The notes: a model not told the origin generated them from the sequence alone. DNA of 64,000 nt from Glebionis coronaria (GCA_025667525.1 CM046878.1:99525237-99589236), one strand, 5' to 3'; numbered from the stretch's first letter, positions 10,265 to 23,382 are shown. Translations and numbers: made by a program.

Positions 10265-11955
10265 GTGGCTATTAAGTGTGAAAACACTTATCCTTTTACC
10301 ACTTATTTCCAATAATAACAAGACCAAAACGTGTGATTTATGTCGTAAAAGTCGGAATTATGAGTGGTTTGTGTTTTTATTGTGTTTTAGGACCAAAATA
10401 TGAAAAAGGAAGAAAACACGGGCTTTCACGGACTTTTATCGAAGAAAACGGGAAAAGACGAAGTCAAAAGATCAAGAGTGCAAAAAGAACGGAAGTCCAA
10501 AGGCCGATTCTGAAGATTTATCGAAGAAAAAGTCTAAAGACGGAAGTTTAACGAAGTCGAAGAAATTAAGTCTAATAGAAGAAGAAAATTAAAAGACAAG
10601 TTCAAATCCTGAGACGACAAAGACAAAGAATTAAAGTTGAGTCGAGAAAACGTGAAGAAAGCAAGGAAGAAGATGCAACACATGCACTCCTTCCACCTTC
10701 CCTATAAATACCCTCCTAATAGTCATTAGGAGGGAGTTAGCTAGTTAGTCTTGAATTTTAGTTTTTCACTTTTTAGAGAGAGAAAGTCTTAAACTTTCTC
10801 TCACTAGTTTCATCTTTTTCTTTTAATCTTTCAAGATTAAACACTTTGTATTGCTTATTTTCATTAATCAAGTTCTATTTTAAGCTTCTAATCCTTAATC
10901 TCCTTCTACCTTTCTTTGATTTTAGATTGATTTTTGGTGCGAATTTCAATAGATCCGTGTTGTTCTTAATGATTTCGTGCTTAAAAAGTTAATCTTTTGA
11001 TCATTTAATAAGTTTTCATTTGATTAAGCTTTAAGACTTTTGTGCTTATTGGCTTACTTTTGTGATTAGCTTATTTACTTTATAAAAAGCTTCCTTTAAA
11101 AGTTCATGTTTTGATTGTTTGATCCAAAAGTTTGATTATTTTCGAGTTAAATAAGTTGTGATAAGTGCTTATTTGATTTGGTTTTGTCATTGATTCGGCC
11201 TAGTTTGGTGATAAGCTTATTATATAGCTTATTCATTAGCTTAGACTCGAATCCCACCATTTTCGGAAAGGGTTATAAAACCCCTTTCCGATTGACCTAT
11301 TCCGACCGAGCACACCCCTCTTTCCGATTGAGTCCAATCGGAAAAGGGTTTTGTCTTTCCGATCTGGCCATTGTTTGCGTATTCCGATTATAGTAGCTAT
11401 CCTAATATTCCGATTGTGAAGTTTCTGGACATTCCGATTGGATGGTTTTGCATGTATTCCGATTTGGGCAAGTTTGATATTCCTATTGAGTGCATTATTC
11501 CACATTCCGATTGAGTGCAATTCCCTGATATTCCGATTGATACCAAGCCTTACATTCCGACCACCAGATCGGAATTTATTCCGATCTGGGCTTTTATTGG
11601 CACATTCCGATTGCACTGTTTCTTCCATATTCCGATTGGGACTTGTTTAGTTTCTTGTTCTTGGTAATATTTCTAAGTGTTAGTTTTTATTAAGTGATCA
11701 AGTATTTTTCTAATCTAGTCTTTAAGTTTTGCAAACATTTATTTTTACTCGTCTTTTTAATATTAATCTTTATTCTTCCATGTTACTCAACGACACTTTA
11801 ATTACTTGCTAATAGTTTAAAAATAGATAATCAAACCAAACCATTCTCTTGATTCACCAAAAGACGATTGAGTCGCACTTAAGACCGGTTCTCAATTCGA
11901 AAAGACTTGGGACTACGAATTTTGATACAAGGACTAAAAACCAAGTATTAGTGGC
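10265..11955 (+). mobile_element. Solo LTR with TA...TA ends (10270-11950) and its target duplication
   Basis: GTGGC is duplicated at 10265-10269 and 11951-11955; the uninterrupted target GTGGCCAGTC is seen in the other two array LTRs. The element starts TATTAAGTGTG and ends CCAAGTATTA. It matches, in reverse, the complete LTR at 19470-21235. A TATA box (CTATAAATA) lies at 10702-10710, followed by short CT-rich leader sequence. The 11256-11640 part holds about 17 dispersed ATTCCGAT-like motifs. No internal region is left, so it arose by LTR-LTR recombination. Confidence 0.88.
11256..11640 (+). repeat. Cluster of ATTCCGAT-like motifs in the solo LTR
   Basis: About 17 copies of ATTCCGATT or close variants, mostly in direct orientation with a few inverted (ATCGGAAT), at irregular spacing of about 15-35 bp, downstream of the LTR TATA box. 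The same cluster exists in the related element at 19896-20255 and 22125-22400. Confidence 0.9.
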
Positions 11956-12194
11956 CAGTCAATTGCCAACGTAGTCAATAAAGACTAAATGTTCATATAA
12001 ATGTACAAATAAATATGAATAATAGTATGACAAAAAGAATATGATTATTAATAAGTCATATAAAAGTGGAATTTTATAGATTCCAAAAATAGTGAGTACA
12101 ACAGTTGACAAAGTCAATAAGGTAAAAATAGAGGTTTTACAGCACCATCCCGTTATTTTAGCTTTGTCCTCAAAGCTTAAGATTAAGTCACCGG

Positions 12195-13403
12195 TCAGGT
12201 GAACAAGTGTGGGTACTTGGTTTTGAACGAGTCTTCTCGTTTCCAAGTGAACTCAGGACCTCTCCTCGAGTTCAAACGTACTTTGATCAACGGGATGCGA
12301 CTGCGTTTCAATTTACTAACCGTCCTCTCTATGATTTCTACTGGTTCTTCTATGAACTGGAGTTTTTCGTCAAACTGAACTCCTTCCAATGGCATAGCCA
12401 ATGGTTCATCAGCATAGCACTTCTTCAGGTTAGACATGTGAAAGGTAGAGTGTACCCGACTCATTTGTTGGGGCAACTCTAAACAATAAGCTACTTCCCC
12501 TTTCCTGGCTATTACTTTGAAAGGGCCGACATAACATGGATTCAGTTTTCCACGTTTACCAAAGCATACAACACCCTTCCAAGGTGATACCTTGAGCATG
12601 ACACGGTCACCTACTTCAAATTGCATAGGTTTGCGTTTCCGATTCGCGTAGCTCTTTTGTCGATCGCGGGCAGCTTGAATTCTTTGCTTTATGAGAACGA
12701 TCTTGTCTGTAGTCTCCTGGATTAACTCTGGTCCAGTGAGCTGAAATTCACCTACTTCTGCCCAGCACACAGGTGAACGAAACTTTCGACCATATAGTGC
12801 TTCAAAAGGGGCAGCCTTAATGCTGACATGATAACTGTTGTTGTTGGAGAATTCCACTAAAGGAATATGGTCAACCCATCTATTTCCAAAGTCAATCACA
12901 CATGCTCGTAGCATGTCTTCTAGAGTCTGGATGGTTCGTTCACTTTGACCGTCAGTCTGCGGATGATAAGCGGTGCTCATGTCCAAATTGGTACCTAAGG
13001 CTCGTTGGAAAGCCTTCCAAAAGTTTGATGTGAACCTACCGTCTCGACCACAGATTATTGAGACTGGAATTCCATGTACGGTCACTATCTCCTTCAGGTA
13101 CATCTTTGCTAGTTTTGTCAGGGAATCATTTTCCCTAATTGTCATTAAATGAGCGGACTTGGTGAGTCGGTTGACGATTACCCATATAGTATCGTAACCG
13201 TGAGATGAATTTGGGAGTTTGGTGACAAAGTCCATGGTGATGTTGTCCCACTTCCATTTTAGTATCTCGGGTTGTACAAGTAAACCCGATGGTCTCTGGT
13301 GTTCAGTTTTGACTCGTGAACATGTCAAACACTTCTGCACGTAGGTGGCGATGTCAGCTTTCATATTTGGCCACCAATATAGTTTCTTCATATCCTGATA
13401 CAT
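12195..13403 (-). pseudogene. Integrase with C-terminal domain, array copy 1
   Basis: About 402 codons. Zinc-binding region [19 protein letters not shown]; catalytic core with D ([10 protein letters not shown]), D (CGRDGRF, where copy 2 has CDRGGRF) and E ([15 protein letters not shown]). The C-terminal part has the GPF/Y module ([21 protein letters not shown]) and ends in [17 protein letters not shown]. The frame is long and open, but a TAG just upstream separates it from RNase H (HKSK-stop-SIHP, near 13427), so it is not translated from a polyprotein. Confidence 0.88.
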
Positions 13404-13427
13404 CTTTTCAGATCTGGGATGTATAGA

Positions 13428-14164
13428 TTATTTAGACTTATGAGATTCGTGCATGATCACGTTTCTCAAATCTCCATAGCAAGATAACCAACTCCTTCCG
13501 TGAAGGCATAGGGTTCCATCTGCTCTTGGCTCTAGCTTCCCCTTAGTAAGGTCAGTTCTGAGCATTCCCCCGACGTCTTCCTTCACGAGGTTTTCAGGTA
13601 ATTGAGCTTGAGTCTGAGCTTCCCAAATCCGTTTGGGTAGATCCAAACTGTTTGTCATAACTAATGCCCGAACTCTCATAGGAGGGTCCGTTTCCTTACG
13701 ACTTAGAGCATCAACAACCACGTTTTCTTTACCGGGGTGGTATTTCATCTCGCAGTCGTAGTCACTTAACAACTCAATCCAACGGCGTTGTCTCATGTTC
13801 AGCTCCTTCTGATCCAATATGCGTTGCAAACTTTTGTGGTCAGTATGCATTGTGCTCTTCGTTCCGTATAGGTAATGTCTCTAGATTTTGAGAGCAAATA
13901 CTACGGATCCAAGTTCTAGATCGTGAGTAGTGTAGTTCTTCTCATGTTTCTTCAGTTGTCTTGAAGCATAGGCGATCACTTTAATTCTCTACATCAGTAC
14001 TGCACCTAAACCTTTGTGTGAGGCATCACAATAAACAACGAAATCATCGTTGCCTTCAGGCAAGGCTAATATAGGTGCACTACACAACTTCTGCTTGATC
14101 AGCTGAAAAGCTGATTCTTCCTTCTCTCCCTAATCGAACTTTATTCCTTTCTGAGTGAGTTAGG
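13428..14164 (-). pseudogene. RNase H and RT remnant, array copy 1
   Basis: The readable part is [40 protein letters not shown] followed by VVDALSR, a Ty3/gypsy RNase H C-terminal half. Right of it (13851-14164) the frame holds the start of the RNase H/RT connection ([28 protein letters not shown]) with several stops. At about 14164 this joins gag sequence directly: the zinc knuckle, protease and nearly all RT are absent. Confidence 0.8.
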
Positions 14165-14506
14165 TCATTTGTTCTCAAGCAACGTGCAGGTGGCAAACTT
14201 GACTTTGTTCTCGTCTACACAATCGCTGATGCGGAGCACAGTCTCCAACCTTTCAAACCACTGCATCAACTCCACAACACCCTCTCTGCCTTTGTAGTAC
14301 GAAGTATTACACTTCAGAAAGTCAGGATAAGAGCAACCCCTAGTGGTCTGATTATTCCTACGGTTATTGGAGTTTTGGCTTTCGTCCATGTTTCGACTGG
14401 CAGCCATCGCAGTTGCGATGCCTTGATCAATCATTTCCCTTAGTTGGGCAGCAGTGACATTTTGAGTAGCGTCGACATTGTTGGGGTTCCTTCTAGTGCT
14501 TACCAT
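14165..14506 (-). pseudogene. Truncated gag, array copy 1
   Basis: 113 codons from ATG at 14504-14506. It starts MVSTRRNPNN and has the retrotransposon gag core beginning (YPDFLKCNTSYYKGREGVVELMQWFERLETVLRISDC). It stops right after KFATCTLLENK, where the family normally continues into the second half of capsid. The truncation point is shared with copy 2 (25960-26298), so it predates their separation. Confidence 0.82.
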
Positions 14507-14856
14507 TTGTCTAAATCATACACAAAAATGAAATCATTAGTTTAAGGTGTTAGCACAGTTTTATATATATATAGATACACGAAAAGGAATTCATGAATAG
14601 ACTTCACAATAAATTGGATAACCTGTTATAAGTTCATAATATAATACAGTACAGAATATAACAAAAGATGATGAGTATATGCCATTTCTAGAATAGAAAT
14701 ACAATACAAAATGTACAACCAATCCAAGACAGAGCACAGCCCCCCTATCTGGGATGGTGGTACACATAATCTAGAGTACATCGTCTACGAATACCTATTC
14801 TAAATAGTACAGTACAATGATACAAATGATAAAAGAAAGTACAAATACATGAGGTC

Positions 14857-15768
14857 CTATATCATGATAGTTGGGATGCAACCCAAAAGCTTATCATGAT
14901 GTACAAAAGATCTAGCACATCTAGTGTACTCGTGTCTGACAGACTCATCCGAGATGGTCGGTGCTGCTGGTGGTGATGAGACAGCTGGTGCCTGCATAGC
15001 ATCTTGCATCGAGATCATGGCAGCTCGGGTCTCTTTAAGGAGTCGAAGTGCCTCTATAAACTGATCTCTAAAGGTCTGGTGGGCTCCTCGAAGATGAGCA
15101 GTCTCTACAGTCAATCCCTGATGAAGGACGTCCTGGAGATCGAAGAAGATAGAAAGCGTCTACTCCATAGTCACAAGAGCGGTGTGAGTCTCATACTGTT
15201 GACTTTGCAGGGTGTAGATCTGCTCACGGAGAGACTCATTCTCCTCCAACAACCACTGTAGGGAATGATAAGTCGTAGACCACGCTCCTCGAGCAGCGTG
15301 CGCCTCGGCACTAACGGTCCAGCACAAAAAGTCCTGACGCTCCTGCTGAGCAGTGCGTCCAAGCTGTCCAACTGATAGCAGAGTATGAATCTCTGCTACG
15401 TTCTGTGCCTGGCGTGCGGCCAGTGTTGTAATCTGGGCCTGAATAGGGTCCACACGTCTCGCACCGGAACCCTTGCCGACCTCAAAAGTAGATTCGACAG
15501 GTGCCTCGTACCTCATCTTACGAGATGGCAGAGACTCGGGTGCGTAGCCCAAGAGTGAGGAAGCTGGTGGTAATGGTGGAAAGGGAGTAGTCGGCTGAAC
15601 CTCATCCCCAGCGGGGGATACAGGTGAAACCGGTGGAGTAGTGATGAGAGCAGCAACGAGTGCGGTGTCACCAGAAGTGTGACTATCGTCAGACTCGCTA
15701 GCAGATATCCATCCATGTAAGACGGATGTCGGTGATAAAGCAGCAGGAGTATCAGCAGGTGATGTCAT
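14857..15768 (-). pseudogene. Ser/Pro-rich leader ORF of the chromovirus family, copy 1
   Basis: ORF from ATG at 15766-15768: MTSPADTPAALSP..., Pro/Ser/Asp-rich, then a helical segment (AARQAQNVAEIHTLLS, LEENESLREQIYTLQSQ), stop near 15160. A second frame (15114-14857; DQFIEALRLLKETRAAMISM) continues the same style, which implies an indel between them. Asteraceae gypsy polyproteins often carry a similar acidic/Pro-rich then coiled-coil segment before gag; the function is not known. Confidence 0.65.
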
Positions 15769-16098
15769 AATTAATCTAAAAATAATATCGTTTGAATTGA
15801 CGTAAGTATAATCTTACTCAAGTTAAAAGTTTTTAGGAATTATGATTAAATTATATAATAGTGCCATTTAACATCGCCAGTTAAAGGTTACGTTAATACT
15901 TATAAGATTAATCAACCGAATGTTAATAATTAATGCACAGTTAGCCACATAAAAATGTATGCTCTACACTCTATATGCTTAACTATTCTAGTCCCAAAAA
16001 TCCCAAAAGATTTTTAAAGCAGTTATAGTCCAGTTTATATAAAATTTTTATTTTTATATTTATTTTAAAATTTTCGTTCTGGTTCTCTATAACTATCA

Positions 16099-16110
16099 CT
16101 CTGATACCAT
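16099..16110 (-). promoter_or_regulatory. tRNA-Met primer binding site, array copy 1
   Basis: The minus strand reads ATGGTATCAGAG, complementary to the 3' end of initiator tRNA-Met, three bases from the LTR end at 16114. The same site recurs at 27889-27900. Confidence 0.88.
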
Positions 16111-17406
16111 TTTTGTGACACCCCCAAATTGGTCAAATGCAGCAGAAATAATATTTGGCTGTCAAGTGACGTGGATCAACAGCAGATAGTATGTAGAGCA
16201 ACAGATAAAAGATTATCATTACATTTATTACATGAATAAAAGTGCAAATGTTATTAAAATTGTCTTAAACATTATTCAGTAGTTGAAATCATTCCCAGTT
16301 TATAAAGCCCCAGATGAGCTCTATAAATGCAGCCTATCATGATGCTTGATTCCATGCACGTAAAAACCAGCTTCAGTTTCCTGAGAAAACATGCTTAGAG
16401 AGTCAACATAGAGTTGGTGAATTCACTGGTTTAATAAAATGAGTTTGGACAATAAAAATTCACTAAAGTAGTAATGCACATAGCATTAACACTTAAAGGT
16501 AATTACATTCCCTATTGCCCGAAACTGATACTTGACACGTTAAGTTCACAACAAATGAGAACCCTTCGCATTAATAAAAAGCACCCAATATAATGTTCCG
16601 ACATGTTAAACATCTGTTGTCCTGGCCTAGGCACAGTGAGCGCTACTCACCCAGATGGGGAAGGTCAATCCCAAATAGATCTATTTATACATTCAGGCAA
16701 TTCAACAATTTGAACAGTTTCAGATGCAGGGGTCATGCGGGTTCATCTACAATAGGAAAATGAAATCAAAGGTTTCGTAGTTCAGTTTATGTCCATCAAA
16801 TAAAATATGTTGCGCGTTTTCTTCCCTATAAAAGGCTTTAAAAGTTTATCAATATGCAAAGTAGGGCCATGAACTCACCTCAGTAGTACAACAATAAGTC
16901 ACACGAAAATCTGATGTGAAGCTCACGATACAGTCAACAACCTAAATAATTATGAGGTCTCAGTAAATGCATAACATAATGTATAAAAGTTTCAGAACAA
17001 GTATGTGCATGCTTATACTAGTTTTAAGCATTTTCTTCCGATATCTGTAATTTAGTTCATCATTGTACAAGTAATAGAAATATTTATTTTTAAGTGTAAA
17101 TAAATAATATCGTTTAATTACTTAATTTTTTAATCAATATCCTCGTACTTGTATCATTTATAAAGTAATTTAGATATTTATAAAGAAAGTTTTATATATA
17201 TTTAAAATGTGAAGAAATAAATATAATTAATATATTTATTTTTATAAGTTAATCATATTTAATTTATATATTATATAAATAACGTTTATAAAAATGTATA
17301 ACATTTTAATTTAATTTAATTCAACGTTCCCGAAGGTTTGTATAATTATTAAATTATAAGTTCGAAAAAAATAACGAGTGTTGTATTTATTTAAGTTTTA
17401 ATATTG

Positions 17407-17603
<197 letters not shown>

Positions 17604-19469
17604 AATTAGCGTTGGTTATAATTTATGAAAATTACATTTTTGTCCCTCGATTTATATAATTACCCACGGTTAATTACTAGAATACCCCTAGGGTTTATAA
17701 AAATTTCAAGTAATTGCAAAACTAGTCCCTCCCTAGTTACACGTGTAAATAGGGCTTATAAAAGTTTCAAAGGTTGTCACTTTTAGTCGTTGTAGTATTC
17801 GGTTATAATTAGGGTTAGAAAATGTTTCATAAACGCCCCTTAGGGCACCAAACAAGATTCGGTTAATGCCATAATGGCTCCTAGGGTTTTATTAGGGCTT
17901 GTTTAACTTACTTAATTTGGCAAGAAAGGCCCCTAGGGCTCCTAATAGTTTCGACAAGTGCCAAAAGGGGTCCCTAAGGTTCTAATCAAGTTACGCAACT
18001 ACACATAACTAACAATAATTACAAAATGGGTCCTCCCACTTTGGTTTGAGTCTCGAATGGTATAAATAACCACCCTTAACTCTCGACAAATTACAAAGTA
18101 GGTCCTTAGGTTTTAACTTTTGTTAAAATGAGTTTCTAAACATGACCATTTAAGTCCCTAGACTTATTTAATTTACAACATCAATCCGAAGGTTTATTAT
18201 TTACACTTTTAGTCCGAAACTTTATTAAAATCACAATTTAATCTGAAAGTTTATAAAATCACATTTTTCATAAAAAAAGTTTTATAATATATTTATTTAA
18301 CAAAAAAAAAGTTTATTTTAAGTATGATTATCCTAGTGGGCTTAATGGGTTTAATAGGCTCCTAGTTTCTATAAGGCTTACATAGTGGGCTTAATGGGCC
18401 TAACTATATTCTTACTATTTATTGGGCCTTATAATCCATTAAGGTAACTAGTTAACATGTTTAGTTAGTAACCTAGATCTAATAATTTCTAGGCTTACAA
18501 CAACATTTCAAAGTTATCCATCATACTAAACCATGAGGTAAACCCCACGTTTAGATTTAAACATGCATAGATTTTCATGGTTTTTCTAGTTAAGCATGTT
18601 CATGAGATTGTGGTCACCATAGTTAACAAGATTTTACATCACATAAACTGATACATCATTTCAAGTCGTGACCTATAATGGTCTAGGTTTGCTTAGATTT
18701 GTTTTTAGGTTAAGTTTTACTTGAGATATGTACATATATGTTCACGTGTATGAAAATGAAGTATATAGAAAAGATAGGTTTCATGATACTTACTTGTTAG
18801 ATAGTTCTAGGAGTGAATAAGTGAACTAGTAGTAACTTGATCTTGTTTCCAACAATGGTGGTAGCCTATGTCAAAACCTAGCCGTGACCCTTAAGACTTG
18901 TGAGTACTCTTGGAGTTGTCTTGGAGATGAAGCTTGTTGTAGGAGTAACAATGATTGGTATTTAGGATGAAAGATACATAGATTGCCTTAGTAAATGAAG
19001 TAGTAAATGAACTTTGAAGGATTTTGGTGATGATAGTAAACGAGCCGTGAGTTTGAGAGAGTGAAATGAGGATGTTTTCAAATGTTTTATGTTGTGTGTT
19101 TTTGTGTGATTCAAGTTATATTCGGATATACTAGGAAAGAGAGAGATCCAAATGAGTATCTAGTTGTGTACAATGAATCTTAGTAATATTATTCAAGATT
19201 TTGGGAAGATATGTTAGGTATTAAGCACATGCCAAAACTAGCAAAGTCTTTCCCTTCCCATTTGTGTGTCTAGCCGTGGGTTTTGCAAAGGTCAAAGGGA
19301 GACAAGATTGACATGTAATAGTGTATTGTGTATGGTGAAGTATGGAAAGAGTATGGTGTGTGTAAGGCATAGTAAAGGTATAGTGTACATAGTGGATGTA
19401 TATGTTTGATATTGCTTGCAAGTTAGCAAGTTATTATGGATGTGTAAGCTTGCCCATATACACGGCTAC

Positions 19470-21235
19470 TAATAACTGGTTTTTTCCCAATATAAAAATA
19501 TCATTGTTCCAGTCTCTTCGAATTGATTATTGGTTAACGTGCGACTCAGTCGTCTTTTGGTGAAAACAATAATTTTGTCGTTGTAGTAAAATAAATTAGA
19601 AGCCGTTAAAGTAAATGGCGAGTAATTAAAACTAAAACTAATTAAAACGTAAATGGTGCAATATTAAAACTTTAAAAGTAATTAATTAAATGACTTAAAA
19701 TTAAAGCTTGACGAAAAAATTTGACAATGTAATAAAAATGAAAAACTTGAAATTTAGAATAAAGAAAAACGATTAAAATAACAATAAAGTAAAATGGCGG
19801 AAAAAATAAGCTTTAAAAATTAAACTAAAAATTACTTGAAAACTTAAAATAATGCAAACTTAAAAATTAAACCTAAGGCAAAATATTAAAACAAACCTGT
19901 CGGAATCCGATCGGAATACACCAAAAGGAATCCTATCGGAATCCCCAATCGGAATGTAGGCTTACCTCCCCTTATCGAAATCATGATCGGAATGTGTTCC
20001 TGTCGGAATGTTATCGGAATCCACTATCGGAATATCCAAAATCAAACCTATCGGAATAACTACCTTGGGTCCTATCGGAATGAGGATTGGAATCCTGGTC
20101 GGAATGCTGTCACCGCAAGACCTAATCGGAATACCAAACACACACCCCTGATCAGAATGTCAAATCGGAATACAAAAGGAATGCAAAACCCTTTTTCGAT
20201 TTGGGGTGATCGGAATACAAAACCCCTTTCCGACGGTTGGTCGGAATACATTAAAAGGAAAACGTAATAAGCACAACTAAAAATAAGCTATTAACCAAAT
20301 AAGCACCCGACTTAAAACTTAACTAAAACATGTAATAGAAAAGACTAATAAGCTAAAATTTAAAGACATTTGAAAACACTTAAATGAAAAAGATATACGA
20401 AAACAACTTTAATATAAAAATAACTTGTATAAAAACTTAAGTAACTTTAAGATAAACACAAATAAGCTATAAAATTAATAATCCAAAACAATCAAAAGCA
20501 TAAAAACATAACATCTAATCAAAGAAGCATAACAATAAGCACATAAATATAAAGATTAAGCAAAGCAAGAAAGGTAGAATGAGAGATTAAAAATAAGAAC
20601 TTGATTAAAAATAATATTCAATAACAAAATTAAAAGACTTAATTGAAATTAAAGGCAAGAAATTAAGGTGCAAGAAATTAAAGTGCAAGACAAGAAAATT
20701 AAATGACAATTAAGTAAATGACATGAAATGAAAGGGTGGAAGACTAGTTTGTCAAGTTAGTCAACACCTCCTAGTGTGATATTAGGAGGGTATTTATAGT
20801 GATTAGGGAGGTAAACATGTGTTGGAAGCTTCCTTCTTTCTTTTTTTCTCGTCTTTTCGTCTTCTAAGTTCTTTGACTTTATCGACTTTGTCTCGGGATT
20901 AATTAAACTCGTCTTGTAATTTCTTCATAAATTAGACTTGAGTTCTTCGGCTTTATTAAACTTCCGTCTTTAGACTTTTCTTCGATAAATCTTCAGAATA
21001 GGCCTTGGACTTCCGTTCTTTTTGCACTCTTGATCTTTTGACTTAGCCTTTTGTCTTTTTCTTCGATAAAAGCCCGTGAAAGACCGCGTTTTCATCCCTT
21101 TTCATATTTTGATCCTAAATCACAACAAAAACACAAACCACGCATAATTTCGACATTTACGACATAAAATACACGTTTTGGCTTGGTTATTGTTATAATT
21201 AAGTGGTAAAAGGATAAGTGTTTTCACACTTATTA
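19470..21235 (-). repeat. Complete 3' LTR of the TA-ended element (1766 bp)
   Basis: Plus-strand ends TAATAACTGG and CACTTATTA. TATA box on the minus strand at about 20790-20798 (CTATAAATA). The ATTCCGAT motif cluster is at 19896-20255. It matches the solo LTR at 10270-11950 in reverse orientation. Confidence 0.87.
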
Positions 21236-22124
21236 AATCCCCTACACTTGACCATTGCAATGTCCTCATGCAATGCATTAATTACAAAGCAAGCTTTACA
21301 TTTTCCATCACAATCAATCCACATTGGCTTTTATTAAAGAGATAAAATATTTAAAGGAACAAAACAAGTAAAAAGATCAAAAAGTTACCTTAGGGTTTTG
21401 GAATGTCATGAAAGTTTATCATCCTCAAGTTTCACGTTCCCCATACCAAGCTTAAAAACGAGATCATTGTTATTATAAATTAGCAAACTACCACAAACTC
21501 ATGTGGGCCAGTTATTTACTTAGACTCCCTTATTCCTAGGTGTATCTCTTATATTTTATTGTTGTCTTGAATGATCACAAGGATGCATTGTTGACTTATT
21601 TCGATAGTTATTTAGGCCGAAAATAAAGTAGGACGATTTAATCAATAGTTAGCTAAAGGAAAAAATCTTTTAAAACTGCTTCTTAGGGCCTCATAAAGTT
21701 CATATCTTGGCATAACTCGCTTCACAATTTGAGACCTTTCTCGGACCGATATTTGGCAGCGACTTCATACTTCAAATCTTGAGAGACGTTCATGAAATAA
21801 TGGTCTTCTCTTCATAATAGGAATTTCTTCACTTGAACTTTTTGAGAGATTCTTCATATTTGGACCACGACTTTTTAATTTTTCTCCAATCTTTATTTGG
21901 GATTTTGATATACAACGATCCGCCTCCTTTTAGGACCTGGATCTATTAATCCTCATACCTTGTTAGGGCTTTTTTGGATAGACTTCTCCATGATCTTTAC
22001 GGGAGTATTTGCTTTTTGTCGTGTGTCTCGATCCTTCATATTGATTTTTGATAAATGATTCTTCACATCACTTGGGATCTTTAGCAACAAAATGTAGCCC
22101 TCATGTCTTGTTAGGACCTTTTCG
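21236..22124 (-). other. Residual internal region of the TA-ended element
   Basis: About 890 bp without a supportable ORF. It includes the polypurine tract next to 21235. At about 22125 it fuses to the ATTCCGAT-rich part of the 5' LTR, which marks a deletion junction. Confidence 0.7.
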
Positions 22125-23382
22125 GAATCGTGATCGGAATGTGTTCCTGTCGGAATTTTATCGGAATCCACTATCGGAATATCCAAAATCAAACCTATCG
22201 GAATAACTACCGTGGGTCCTATCGGAATGAGGATTGGAATCCTGGTCGGAATGCTGTCACCACAAGACCTAATCGGAATACCAAACACACACCCCTGATC
22301 GGAATGTCAAATCGGAATACAAAAGGAATGCAAAACCCTTTTCTGATTTGGGGTGATCGGAATACAAAACCGCTTTCCGACGGTTGGTCGGAATACAGTA
22401 AAAGGAAAACGTAATAAGCACAACTAAAAATAAGCTATTAACCAAATAAGCACTCAACTTAAAACTTAACTAAAACACGTAATAGAAATGACTAATAAGC
22501 TAAAATTTAAAGACTTTTGAAAACACTTAAATGAAAAAGATATACGAAAACAACTTTTATATAAAAATAACTTGTATAAAAACTTAAGTAACTTTAAGAT
22601 AAACACAAATAAGCTATAAAATCAATAATTAAAAACAATTAAAAGCATAAAAACATAACATCTAATCAAAGAAGCATAACAATAAGCACATAAACATAAA
22701 GATTACGCAAAGCAAGAAAGGTAGAATGAGAGATTAAAAATAAGAACTTGATTAAAAATAAGATTCAATAACAAAATTAAAAGACTTACTTGAAATTAAA
22801 GGCAAGAAATTAAGGTGCAAGAAATTAAAGTGCAAGACAAGAAAATTAAATGAAAATTAAGTAAATGACATGAAATGAAAGGGTGGAAGACTTGTTTGTC
22901 AAGTTAGTCAAGACCTCCTAATGTGATATTAGGAGGGTATTTATAGTGATTAGGGAGGTAAGCATGTGTTGGAAGCTTCCTTCTTTCTTTCTTTCTCGTC
23001 TTTTCGTCTTCTAAGTTCTTCGACTTTATCGACTTTGTCTCGGGATTAATTAAACTCGTCTTGTAATTTCTTCATAAATTAGACTTGAGTTCTTCGGCTT
23101 TATTAAACTTCCGTCTTTAGACTTTTCTTCGATAAATCTTCAGAATAGGCCTTGGACTTCCGTTCTTTTTGCACTCTTGATCTTTTGACTTCGTCTTTTG
23201 TCTTTTTCTTCGATATAAGCCCGTGAAAGATCGTGTTTTCTTCCCTTTTCAGATTTTGATCCTAAATCACAACAAAAACAAAAACCACGCATAATTCCGA
23301 CATTTACGACATAAAATACACGTTTTGGCTTGGTTATTATTATAATTAAGTGGTAAAAGGATAAGTGTTTTCACACTTATTA
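22125..23382 (-). repeat. Truncated 5' LTR of the TA-ended element
   Basis: Collinear with 19978-21235 of the 3' LTR, including the ATTCCGAT cluster and a TATA box near 22937-22945, but the part equivalent to 19470-19977 is missing. The two LTR copies differ at scattered positions. Confidence 0.85.

Larger units (their letters stand above)
8591..12141 (-). repeat. Left LTR of the chromovirus-like array (partial, holds a solo LTR)
   Basis: This corresponds base for base to the parts of the other two LTRs starting near 18130 and 29750, and ends in the same GAGGTTTTACA at 12141. The first ~2 kb of the LTR lies left of the Tat insertion, outside the window. A 1.7 kb solo LTR of another family interrupts it at 10270-11950. 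It is the 3' LTR of the left internal region. Confidence 0.88.
12142..16113 (-). mobile_element. Internal region 1 of the chromovirus-like array
   Basis: It lies between the LTR end at 12141 and the next LTR start at 16114. A primer site complementary to initiator tRNA-Met (minus strand ATGGTATCAGAG) is at 16099-16110, adjacent to the LTR. It is 3972 bp long, almost the same as internal region 2 (3971 bp). Contents on the minus strand: Ser/Pro leader ORF, truncated gag, a deletion junction, RNase H, integrase. The protease and most of RT are missing. The LTR termini (TGT..ACACCCCC) and the tRNA-Met site suggest a Tekay/Del-type chromovirus; lineage is inferred. Confidence 0.87.

Noticed and set aside
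12207..12482. Plus-strand ORFs at 12207-12482 and 23998-24273
   Set aside because: Antisense of the integrase C-terminus.
19983..20267. Arg-Asn-rich ORFs at 19983-20267 and 22130-22414
   Set aside because: Translations of the ATTCCGAT motif cluster inside LTRs, antisense to the element.
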